NCBI GenBank assembly: GCA_030272585.1
Contig: BSYQ01000009.1
Span: 2,790,001 to 2,854,000 of the forward strand
Length of the DNA: 64,000 nt
Direction of reading: 5' to 3'
DNA from: Bryopsis sp. KO-2023
Lineage: Eukaryota > Chlorophyta > Ulvophyceae > Bryopsidales > Bryopsidaceae
In this document: positions 1-8,359 of the stretch, one piece after another
How positions within the stretch are numbered: position 1 is the stretch's first letter
Layout of the letters: every line of letters starts with the position of its first letter
Translations under genes and position numbers: made by a program
Notes under the pieces: generated by a model
Database searches by the model: none
Told to the model about the DNA's origin: nothing
The model's input: only the letters and a program-made list of their open reading frames with translations

Positions 1-1212
1 CACCACTCCTCTTTCTGTAGCCTGGATCGTAACTGTCGTGGGTGCAACCTCCTTTGCCTCGACGCCTTTGGTATATGTGTTTTCGCCTCGAACAGCCAAA
101 CACTGCACTGCCGTTTGTCGACTCATCTCGATTAAACCTTTCGCTGGATTAATCCTGCACTCAAATCGCTTCAATAAGTCGTTGCCCACCAGCAGATCAT
201 GCGAAACCTCATCACAAACCATAAACTCATGCAACATGGTTTTCTTTCCCAGGGTCACGTGCATCTCCGCAACTCCTTTCGCCTGCAACGTGGTTTGGTT
301 AAAACAGCGTATAGCTGAGCGTGCCATGTCAACTTTCAACTCAGACCCAGCTCGCTTCAAGGTGCGGGAGGAGATAATCGATATAGATGCACCAGTGTCG
401 ACGAGTCCATTCATCGTAACGCGATCATTCAAAACCACTGGGCAGTATAACAGCGAGCTTGCGAAATTGATGCCTGCCTTGTCCATTTCGTCAGCGATGG
501 CGACATTCACTATTTCACCTTCCTCTGCCATAGGATCTTCTTCAGCGAAAATATCGTCCTCAAAATACTCGTCAACTTTGTCATCCTTCGTGGCGTCGTC
601 AGTATCCACGTGAAATATCCCAGGCTGTTTGTCACCACGACCTCCTTTTGAACGCTGACGAGTGAATGGGCGTGCCTTTTCCCCTCCTTCTCCAGTACCT
701 TGGCTTTTCACGAGATAGGTCAAAAACGAACGAAAGCGTTTATCTCGTTTCGCGAAATCAGCAACATAGTGTTTGAGCGTGGAAATAGGCACGCGTCTCA
801 GCGTATCCACATGCGACGAAGTTCCTTCCAAAGCCGAAACACTTCCCTTACTCAACTCCAGAGCGTCGATCTCCATAGCATCCTCGACTCCTTTATCACT
901 CAAATTTCCAGCGAGTAACCAATCCGTTCTTCTGCGAACAACCTGGATGACTTGGTCGAGACTCGTCTGCAGGATATCATATCCCGCTAATGTATTTCGA
1001 ACATCCGTTGGCAGTTTGTTTAGTAACAACTGCAGCTTTCTCGATGGAGCCACATGGGGATATTCGTCACAGACAGTCTTGAACCTGCTCGTAAACGCCA
1101 ACAGGGACTTCCCTTTTTCTTTCTTCAACGCCAAGATCCTTTGTTCCGGACTGAGAATACTCTCCGTTGGAAGGAGATTGTTTAGATTCGCCTTGATCGA
1201 ATCCCAGCACGC
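1..1212 (-). CDS. E0 retrotransposon Gag C-terminal part and aspartic protease (partial, continues off left edge)
   Basis: The minus strand is open from 1212 to the window edge. It encodes the rest of a Gag-like protein followed, in the same frame, by a retropepsin-type protease. The catalytic motif VDTGASISII lies near 400, and the second conserved region (HDLLVGNDLL, ending in a flap-like segment) near 200. A basic stretch (RQRSKGGRGDK) replaces the usual CCHC zinc knuckle between Gag and protease. The frame continues without a shift into the N-terminal part at 38788-39198 once E1 and one CACGC copy are removed, so E0 was the insertion target. RT and integrase are expected beyond base 1. 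The family is different from E1-E4. Confidence 0.85.
1208..1212. repeat. Target-site duplication CACGC, left copy (E1)
   Basis: CACGC directly precedes the E1 5' LTR and is repeated at 38783-38787 directly after its 3' LTR. It marks E1 as one insertion into E0 gag. Confidence 0.95.
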
Positions 1213-1685
1213 TGTAGCGAATCAGGGTTTCTGACAGCCCTGCAGTACGTCAGCAGGCTTGCTGACAGTCCTGCAGTACTTTAAGTAGGAGGCTGGCTGC
1301 CCTGAGGCAGCGTACAGTCAGTCAGGGTGTGCTGGCAGTGAAGTAGTACGTGGACTACTGAGCTGGCAGCTAGAATGTTCTAGAAGGTCGCTCAGCACCA
1401 CAGGAATGGCCGTGGGGCTGAGCTGGGCTCTGATTGAAAGGACTGCAAGGTCTGATGCCTTGCAGCAGTGATGCAGACTGATGTTACAGCCTATGATCAG
1501 TTAGGATCAAGGCTGCTAGGGTATTCTATAAGTTCTTGGGGTTTGAACGTTCTTGTAACCTTACTTTGGGATTGAACTCCCTTTGTCTCGCTTCCAAGTC
1601 GTCTATTCTTTCCCTCCAAGCCGTTTCAGGCTTGCAGTTCACAGCCGGCAGCCCACAATAGCGGTCTGCAGGCGGATTCACTACA
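1213..1685 (+). repeat. E1 5' LTR
   Basis: Starts TGTAG and ends CTACA (short inverted termini). It repeats at 38310-38782 with no difference seen by eye. A TATA-like TATTCTATAAG lies near 1530. Confidence 0.95.
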
Positions 1686-1686
1686 T

Positions 1687-1698
1687 TGGTTTCGGAGC
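1687..1698 (+). promoter_or_regulatory. E1 primer binding site
   Basis: TGGTTTCGGAGC follows the LTR after one T. It would pair with a tRNA ending GCUCCGAAACCA. The same 12 bases follow the 5' LTR of all the other elements here. Confidence 0.85.
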
Positions 1699-1899
1699 AA
1701 GGGCGCAGCAAGACTGTGCAGGGTCGCTGGAGGACCTTGGAAGGCCCCACAGCCTTGGGAGAGATAGAACTGGAGAGTGCTGTGAGCAGCACACAGAAGC
1801 AGCGCACAGGCGCAGCACACAGACGCAGTTTTTGCGCTGTTCAGGGAAGCAGACTTGAAAAGTCACAGGCGCAGCTGTTGTTTCGTCGAGTTTGGTTGT

Positions 1900-2496
1900 A
1901 TGAGTTTCGGCAGACCTTCTGGTGGTAGTGACAGAGTTATTGAAGTGGTTTCTGACTCTGAGACGAGTATTCATTCAGAGGACTCAGCAGAGAACCACCC
2001 AGAAGGGGTGCTGCCACATACACTGCGTTTTCCTGATACAGTGGTTCGTTTACCTTCTCCTCTTCGTTTTGCTCAGCCTGTACATATACTTGGACCTGTC
2101 AGACACCCTTTGGCAGTGTTGGAACCAGGCGCTCTGAGAGCACCCCCTCACGGTCACCGCAGAGCAGAACAGGGTCCAGGGTATTTCAGATACACAGAGT
2201 GTACTGATCCCAACTGCAATATATACAGGAATCGCTTAAGAGGTCAGCAGGAAAGAGAACGCAGAGAGCAGCGCAGAGATGGCTGGACAGGACGAGCAAC
2301 CGCAGATAGGAATGCCGGCCCCAGATCCCTTCGACGTGCAGGGATTGAGGCAGATGATTTTGGACATGCAGGAAGAGGTCCAGCACCTGAGACACGTAGC
2401 AGCCAACGTGAACGTGCAGATGGACGACGCAGCTCGCAACGCAGTGCACAACAGGATGGCACAGCAGCAACCTCCCGCAGCTCTGGGCAGAGCTAG
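1900..2496 (+). CDS. E1 upstream ORF with HxH-x14-C-x4-C motif, overlapping gag
   Basis: A 198-residue ORF begins with ATG (MSFGRP) in the leader and overlaps the first 218 bases of gag in another frame. E3 has a counterpart (21464-21946) with the same start, the block GPVRHPLAV, and an identically spaced motif: APPHGHR, 14 residues after the second His, then C-x4-C (CTDPNC here) followed by IYR. The His/Cys spacing suggests a small metal-binding module. Conservation fades where the ORF overlaps gag, so the true end of function may be near 2280. I recognise no known family. It could also be an N-terminal extension joined to Gag by a +1 shift, or a translation-regulating leader ORF. Confidence 0.6.
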   Translation: MSFGRPSGGSDRVIEVVSDSETSIHSEDSAENHPEGVLPHTLRFPDTVVRLPSPLRFAQPVHILGPVRHPLAVLEPGALRAPPHGHRRAEQGPGYFRYTECTDPNCNIYRNRLRGQQERERREQRRDGWTGRATADRNAGPRSLRRAGIEADDFGHAGRGPAPETRSSQRERADGRRSSQRSAQQDGTAATSRSSGQS

Positions 2497-2718
2497 GGCG
2501 AAAGGCCCTGACATGTGGTATGGTGATCCACATGATGTTCCCCTCAATGAGTGGCAAGTCCAGTTGCAGACATACTTTGATGTTACTGCAACCAGGGACA
2601 GGGAACAGCAGGTACTAGTGGCTGCAGGATGCTTGAGAGGAGCAGCAGGCACTTGGTGGAGAGGACGGTATGAAGCTGCGATGGCAGGACAGCTGAATCT
2701 GCCACAGGACGTTCCAGC
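2279..2718 (+). pseudogene. gag: E1 gag, 5' part (interrupted by E2)
   Basis: Starts with ATG at 2279 (MAGQDEQPQIG). The protein has an N-terminal coiled coil and then a capsid-like region with WYGDP, EWQVQLQTYFDVT and GAAGTWWRGRYEAA, closely matching E3 Gag. It stops matching at base 2718, where the E2 LTR begins. The missing remainder follows in frame at 31890. A functional Gag cannot be made from this copy while E2 is present. Confidence 0.9.
2714..2718. repeat. Target-site duplication CCAGC, left copy (E2)
   Basis: CCAGC precedes the E2 LTR and recurs at 31885-31889 after the other LTR, inside the E1 gag frame. Confidence 0.95.
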
Positions 2719-3026
2719 TGAAACGAGGCTACTTTTTTCAAGGTCCCCTCGCCCTCCTAGAGGAGGACGAGTGCCTTCCTCAAGCGTCTCGTTAGATAGA
2801 ACTTCCTTACAAGAATAAAGTTATAAAGAAGATACAACGACCTTTTCCTTCCACACTCTTATACCCTAGCGCCACAGCGCATCAAACCCTTGTTCCTGTC
2901 GACGTGTCACTATTCACTAGGAATTCACACATCTCCTTGCCACCTCAACTGTGAACGTGCCCCTATTCCACGAGAACTCACACGTCCAATTGACAACTCG
3001 ACTTTGATGGCTGCCACATCATCATC
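2719..3026 (-). repeat. E2 3' LTR, part 1
   Basis: Matches 31274-31581 of the intact E2 LTR. It breaks off at TCATC where E3 entered, and the rest of the LTR resumes at 23089. Confidence 0.95.
3022..3026. repeat. Target-site duplication TCATC, left copy (E3)
   Basis: TCATC precedes the E3 LTR and recurs at 23084-23088. The undisturbed target can be read in the intact E2 LTR near 31577. Confidence 0.95.
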
Positions 3027-3376
3027 TGCAACGGCTGCGACTCTGCAAGTCTGCCAGCCAAGCTGAAGGTGAAACAAAGGGAGACCAAGGTGCAAAGCAC
3101 TCCAAACAAGGTTAAAAGCTAGGTTAAAACCAAGTGTACCAATACCCTAGAGGCGCTGCTCAAATACCCTGCTGCAGCACCTCTGACAAGACCTGATCCC
3201 CTGATCAGACAACTACTGAGCTGACACAGTGAACCCATCACTGTATCAGGTCAGATCACAGAATGTTCTGAGCTGCCAGTTCAGCAGGGACACCTGCTGA
3301 GCTGCCAGCTCGCCAACCTACAGTCAGATCTCCTGATTCAGGGCCCAGCAGGCTCTGAATCAGGCGATTCACTACA
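3027..3376 (-). repeat. E3 3' LTR
   Basis: On the minus strand starts TGTAGTGAATCG and ends GCCGTTGCA. It is identical by eye to 22734-23083. Confidence 0.95.
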
Positions 3377-4387
3377 TTCCTCCCCACCTGAACTGCAGTA
3401 GCCCCTACTGCAACTTAGAAAGGAAAAACCCCAAGACTGTAAGTGCTAAGGAAAACCCATATCAGTGAATAACTTCCAGTCCACACTTCTGCCAATGAAA
3501 ACTCATATCTGCAACTCAGACCAAACCCAATGTATTGAATTAAAATAAAACATCTTTCAGATTTCAGTCACTGATAATCAAGTCCAAAAATGAATGTAAT
3601 CATCCCAAGTCCTGCCACTGGAAATTGCTAACTCTGACACAACCATAACTTTCACAGGGACCAAATTCCCCACACAAATGTTTCAGCACAACAAACTATC
3701 CATGGACCTGTAATATAGAAATCAGAGTCCTTCTTTCAAGCAAACACTGCACTCCATCTGCAGTCTAACATAGAACCCAAATTTCTCATTTTCCAGCCCC
3801 TCAAGTGTTGTAATTCTGCCACTGATTTGCCAAACCAATTTCCACATTCAAAACTAAAATAAAAACTCCTATGCAGGTTGTTGTATCTGCCCTTTTAATC
3901 AGCCATACTCCAGTGGCAACAAATACCAACCTCACAAAGATAAAAATCCATTTGACTGGACTTCCTTCAAAGGTCACCATGTAATTCTTTACTCCCCCTT
4001 TGGTTAATTCAGTCACTCTTATTTCAGATTGGAATTCTCTAGCAATAACATCTTAACCCTGCTGGACTTGCAATGTATCAACAGGTGAACCATTTCCATA
4101 ACCAAAAACAGGTTGCAAACTTCAGAGTTTTCATCTCAACCTGATCAGAAACTGCAAAAGAAATCCTTGTCCACCTCCAACACACTGATCACCAGAAACT
4201 GGACAGCCCTAAGGGTTTAACCCTGCCTGAAAAATTCCACTTCCAACACACTGATCACCAGAAACTGGACAGCCCTAAGGGTTTAACCCTGCCTGAAAAA
4301 TTCCAACTCTTTCACTGCACCCACTGAGCAAACCACATTCAAATCCTGCCACAACTCCCATGGTCACACCTCCTGTCGATTCCTGCC
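3377..4387 (-). other. E3 3' noncoding region with polypurine tract and a 66-bp tandem duplication
   Basis: About 1 kb lies between the third ORF and the 3' LTR, with no convincing ORF. The polypurine tract is at 3377-3388. A 66-bp unit (CCAACACACTGATCACC...) occurs twice in tandem at about 4177-4308. Confidence 0.75.
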
Positions 4388-5248
4388 TCAGGCCGCCGGA
4401 CGTTTCAAGCCCCTCTTTGGCGCAAGCGCGGGCACACTCCAGCGGACCTCTCGCAGCGGCACGCAATCACGATTGGTTCGTCCCGGGGAGGCTGGTTGCG
4501 TCGGCAGGGGTGGACTGACGAGCGCGATTCGCAAGGACGTCAGCACCCTCGGCGCCATGGCCGTGTGCACCCGAAGCTGGCACAGCCCACACTCTTTCGC
4601 TGCATCCACCGAAACCCCCTTTCGCGTTTCGCTGAGTTGTCCGACCACGTCCAAGCTCCCGTCTGGGTTCGTCTTTTCCACCGTTACGTCTGGCGCGTAC
4701 CAGAGTCTCTGGACACAGAGGTCTCTGCAGCATATCCTGTGCTTCCGACATGGGAGCTCCCGCACTGGTGCCCCAAGAGACCTCGCCGTCTTGAAGCAAA
4801 GCGAACAGCCACGTCCCGTTTCTTTCAGCGCCGTCTCCATCTCACTCTTTTGGTCTGCTGCAGGTTTTTCTGGTTCAGGGAGCCCTGTGTCCAGGAAGCC
4901 GAAGGACAACTCCTCTTCGGAATCCAACCGCGTTACCGGCATTTTCTTCGCCCACTCTCGCCACGCTTTCAGCTCACTCTCGGCAGCACTCAGAGACCCT
5001 TGCAGCTTCCACTTCTCCTGCTCCACCTTTTGACACTTGCTCCTCAGCCTTTCCAACTCCGCAACGTCGACTGCCCTCTTCCGCAGAACCTGCACAGCCT
5101 CCTCAAACGCCACAACCTCATCTGCCCCCTTGATCACGTCGGCTTTCTCCACCGCTGCCGCAGGGATAACCACAGGGGCAGCCTCTGCTGGCTCACTGCT
5201 GCTGGCGGGGGTTGAGACGATAAGGGCGGTCTGGTTTGCTGGTTCCAT
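4388..5248 (-). CDS. E3 third ORF: coiled-coil protein with RING-like Cys/His cluster
   Basis: The ATG at 5248 (MEPANQTAL) gives 286 residues, against 282 in the E1 counterpart; an earlier non-ATG extension is ignored. Residues of about 65-115 form a heptad-rich coiled coil ending in KAWREWAKKMP (E1: YRWREWAANIP). Next comes CSLCFK, 15 residues to C-x2-H-x2-CC-x3-C, then LWYAPD, and about 40 residues later ECGLCQL. This order of eight Cys/His ligands resembles a cross-brace zinc fold such as RING, with altered spacing. The C-terminal third is conserved with E1 (VLTSLRIA, TNRD, basic tail). It lies behind pol, where other retroelements may carry env, but no signal peptide or membrane segment is visible. 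Function unknown. Confidence 0.75.
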   Translation of the reverse strand: MEPANQTALIVSTPASSSEPAEAAPVVIPAAAVEKADVIKGADEVVAFEEAVQVLRKRAVDVAELERLRSKCQKVEQEKWKLQGSLSAAESELKAWREWAKKMPVTRLDSEEELSFGFLDTGLPEPEKPAADQKSEMETALKETGRGCSLCFKTARSLGAPVRELPCRKHRICCRDLCVQRLWYAPDVTVEKTNPDGSLDVVGQLSETRKGVSVDAAKECGLCQLRVHTAMAPRVLTSLRIALVSPPLPTQPASPGRTNRDCVPLREVRWSVPALAPKRGLKRPAA

Positions 5249-5421
5249 GTTGACTCCTTCCTTTCGAACGATAGGCTCCTCTTTCTCTCTTCCTGCTCTG
5301 CGCACGTAACTTGCTAGACAGTTTCCTGCTGCAGTATACTGCACTCCTATTTCCGTTTCTGTCGGGGTTGATTCAGTCTGTCAGAGGTATCAACCTGTCA
5401 CCTCTGCTTGGCCAAGTCCTT

Positions 5422-5504
5422 TCAGCTCCTCATCTCAAACTCACGTAACTTGTCCGGTGCATTTCGCAAGTTTCTGGCAGGCTCCCACGTATCCTCTGAT
5501 TGGT
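5422..5504 (-). pseudogene. pol: E3 pol, C-terminal end of chromodomain (cut off by E4)
   Basis: Reads SEDTWEP then a short helix-like tail and a TGA stop. It is the direct continuation of the E3 Pol frame that breaks at 16198. It matches the end of the E1 chromodomain ([18 protein letters not shown]) but is shorter. One TTGGT copy (5500-5504) is the duplicated target. Confidence 0.9.
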
Positions 5505-5538
5505 TGATAAGGGGGTCTAGGACCCCGAGACACAAGCA

Positions 5539-5573
<35 letters not shown>

Positions 5574-5686
5574 TCACTGGGAAGATTAATTTTTACAGGA
5601 GGGCCCCCTGCCCTATAAACCCTGTCGTACTCCCAATTGTACTACATAACACCCCAAACCCGAGTTACTACTATTTACTACTATCA
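5505..5686 (-). repeat. E4 3' LTR
   Basis: Identical by eye to 16011-16192. It contains a CA run followed by a GA run (about 5536-5572). Confidence 0.95.
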
Positions 5687-5970
5687 ATTTGTCCCCCCCC
5701 CCACGAGAGGGTGTCCACACCCGTCACAACCCTGGAAAGAAAGAAAGAAAAAGGGCGAACTAGAAGAAAAAGAAACCCCAAACAAACCCACAACAAAAAC
5801 CCCAACTAAACGTCAAACTAAACCCCAAACAAACCGATGAAAAATCCCAAACCAAACCCATGCTCAACCCCACAGAAAAACCCCGTTCTGTCTTGAGGCT
5901 TGGTCTCTGGCTTGGACGGTAGCGTGGTCTCCGGCTTGGTCTGCTTTTCGTTGTCACTCCAGATCCCATC
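5687..5970 (-). other. E4 3' noncoding end with polypurine tract
   Basis: On the minus strand a purine-rich stretch with a run of about 10 G ends next to the LTR. Repeated ACCCCAAAC-type words follow. No gene is seen. Confidence 0.6.
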
Positions 5971-7731
5971 TCAGCCGCCAGCTGGTTGTTCAGCTGGTGC
6001 ATCGACTGGCTCTGCCACCAAGTCGATCGGAGGCTCGTCCTCATCCACATCCAAAGGAGGGAAATCCTCATCCAAAGGTGGAGGAAGAGGTCCCAAAGAC
6101 GAGGGCTCCGAGGATGGACTCCTGCTGGACACGGAAGGACTTTTTCCTTCGTCCTGTTCTGGGTCCTGTTCTCCTTTTGTTTCTGGTTCGGGTGTTCTCT
6201 CTTTTTCCTGCTTCTCATACTCCTCCGCCCACTTTTTCACCAACGGACCCAAGCGCTTCAGGGCAAGGCCTTTCGGAAAGCCCATGTCCCTTCTCAAGCA
6301 CTGATAGCACTCAGTGAGAGTCTGGGTCGTGGGTGGAGCCTGAAGGAGTGGCTGGAAGTCTGGCTCCCGCATGTCCAAATGTAGGTCCTTCAGCTGAACC
6401 TGTGGCGGGTCGATTCGCTGTTCCTGCCACACCCCGTATAAGCGCACGAGGATAATCATGAGGTTCCAGTGGGTTCGGCACACCGTGTGGCTCGTGCATG
6501 TGGTGATCACGTAGCTATCCGCCAGCGCCGGCGGCGAATAGCACCACAAGCAGATCGGTGGCTTTTCCCCACGCCTGTCCTTGAACCTCTTGGACATGTC
6601 GGCGAGCGCTTCCTCTTCCTCTCTCTCCTTCCTTTTCTTGGGCGCCGACTTTTCGTCGGTCTTTCCCCCGGTCTGGCCCCCGGTCAGGTCGCGGATTCTC
6701 CTGGGTTGTGGCTCTGAGAGCATATCGTCTGCAACGTCGGGAACCTCGAAGTGCCCCGGTGCACGATTTCTGATTCTCTCGAGTGTTTTGTCCACCTGCG
6801 TATAGTCATACCCGGCTAGCCGGTGGTTAACCGGAACGTTCCCTTTGCCGTAGTAGACAGGCTCCTCTCCGTCTCTGATCGCAGCAGCAGCTCCAGCACC
6901 CTGTTCGATGATGTCGTCCATCGTCGCCCGACAAAGGTTTTCCACGTAGTCCCCAAGACGTGCGGGAACACTGTGTAGCAACCGGCTCATTAACCCGGAC
7001 TGTGCCTCAGATGAGTACACAGCCGTTTGCCAGGCCGACCTTTCGTCTGTGGACGTCAGGTGCGGCTGCTGTTTCGTCAACTGCGACTGCAGCTTTTTCT
7101 GCGTCTGGTTCGCAGTGTCGAGTTCCTTTTGAAGCTGCCTCAGCTCCTGTTCGGCTGTTCCCCTCGCTTGTTGAGCGATTTTTAGATCGTGTTCAAGTTG
7201 GTTAACTTGATTGCAGAGGCGGTGAGCTGCACCCTCGAACTTTTTCAAGTGCTTCTCTGCCTGATCCGCCCGCGCGCGTTGTGCGTCGCGTTCTGCACGG
7301 AGTTCCAACACATCGTCTTGTAACCGTTGACACCTAGCTTGGAGAGTAGCTGGGTCGGCGTCCCGGTCGAGTGTTTTTCCTGTTCTGGAACTAGGTTTTT
7401 CCGGCAGTTTTTCCGGCAACTCTGTCGGTGGGCGGATCACGATCTTTGAGGTGCCTTTCAGCAACGATGTTTCGAAGTTCCGAAGTTTCGAAAGCACCGA
7501 AGGAGCTGGGAGAGTTTTCATGATTTTCGCCTTAGGAGGTGGTGTGATAAGTGGTTTGGGTTCCCCTCTGGGTGGGCAAGCGTTGGCGAGAGTTCCACTT
7601 TTTCCTTTTCCGCCTTTCTCGCCGCCACTGCCTTTCGTTTTTCCGCTGCCACCCAGTTGTTTTCCACTTGACTCCTTTCCCTCAACCGCCTTATCACCAC
7701 TGGGCCACATGATCGGGCTGTGCTTTGGCAT
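5971..7731 (-). CDS. E4 third ORF: 586-residue coiled-coil protein with RING-like Cys/His cluster
   Basis: Starts with ATG at 7731 (MPKHSPIMWPSG). Residues about 1-125 are low complexity (GSGKTKGSGGEKGGKG, Pro-rich). About 130-225 form a long coiled coil (RCQRLQDDVLELRAERDAQ onward). At about 388-420 stands ICLWC, 14 residues, C-x2-H-x2-C-x2-H, and about 53 residues later ECYQC. The C-terminal 110 residues are acidic and rich in Ser/Pro. The ligand order parallels the third ORFs of E1 and E3 (coiled coil, then C-x2-C...C-x2-H-x2-C...C-x2-C), although the sequences differ greatly and this one is twice as long. It lies 630 bases behind pol. I see no transmembrane segment. Function unknown; RNA/DNA binding or ubiquitin-ligase-like activity are only ideas. 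Confidence 0.75.
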   Translation of the reverse strand: MPKHSPIMWPSGDKAVEGKESSGKQLGGSGKTKGSGGEKGGKGKSGTLANACPPRGEPKPLITPPPKAKIMKTLPAPSVLSKLRNFETSLLKGTSKIVIRPPTELPEKLPEKPSSRTGKTLDRDADPATLQARCQRLQDDVLELRAERDAQRARADQAEKHLKKFEGAAHRLCNQVNQLEHDLKIAQQARGTAEQELRQLQKELDTANQTQKKLQSQLTKQQPHLTSTDERSAWQTAVYSSEAQSGLMSRLLHSVPARLGDYVENLCRATMDDIIEQGAGAAAAIRDGEEPVYYGKGNVPVNHRLAGYDYTQVDKTLERIRNRAPGHFEVPDVADDMLSEPQPRRIRDLTGGQTGGKTDEKSAPKKRKEREEEEALADMSKRFKDRRGEKPPICLWCYSPPALADSYVITTCTSHTVCRTHWNLMIILVRLYGVWQEQRIDPPQVQLKDLHLDMREPDFQPLLQAPPTTQTLTECYQCLRRDMGFPKGLALKRLGPLVKKWAEEYEKQEKERTPEPETKGEQDPEQDEGKSPSVSSRSPSSEPSSLGPLPPPLDEDFPPLDVDEDEPPIDLVAEPVDAPAEQPAGG

Positions 7732-8359
7732 TCTCTTTTTTTTTTGTGTTGGCTGCGCTTTGTTCTCCGACTAGTCTCCGACTTTTCTGTATGCGCGCCG
7801 AGAATAACCAGGACAAAATGATCGCAAGTCCGCTTTAAGATACGCTAGGCGTATTAGCTAACGTACCTCGGTAACGTGACACTCTATGGAGGTCGCCGTC
7901 ACCACACGGGTTCGTGCCTATTTGATTTTACCCTAACTTGCTTATGTCAACTCAGTTCCACCTGCGGCGCAATCACGTGACCTCCAGGTCGGACATTAAC
8001 CCATCACTTGATCCAATGTCCCCATCACCTGTTGTCAGTCGCTATGAGCGTGTGAGTTGTGCGTTAGGTAAACCTCCCCGGAAAGAAAACTGACCCCTAG
8101 CCCGTCCTGCGAACCGTCTACAGTTCTGTCACGGGAAAAGATAGCAACCCGTTCGCCGGAAAAGATGGAAACTTTCCCTAGGAAAAGATGGAAACTTTCC
8201 CTCGGCTTTTCCGGGAGTTCTACTTGGTGCTCTTTTCCTAAGTCTTTTTGGTATCCCATCTGGATAGCATTCCAAATCGACTTTCTCGGCTTAATATTTT
8301 TCCCCCAGCTGGAAGGATAGTATTAAGTCGAGCGTGAACAGAGTGGTAATGATCCCTGT
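7732..8359 (-). other. E4 spacer between pol and third ORF
   Basis: About 630 bases without a gene. GGAAAAGATGGAAACTTTCC words are repeated in tandem at about 8156-8205. It may hold the signal for expression of the third ORF, but none can be named. Confidence 0.5.

Noticed and set aside
38-1234. Plus-strand ORFs at the left end
   Set aside because: They are shadows of the minus-strand E0 Gag-protease frame, which is open throughout and has a protease motif.
4388-7731. Third ORFs as envelope genes
   Set aside because: The position fits, but there is no signal peptide, transmembrane segment or glycoprotein-like Cys pattern.
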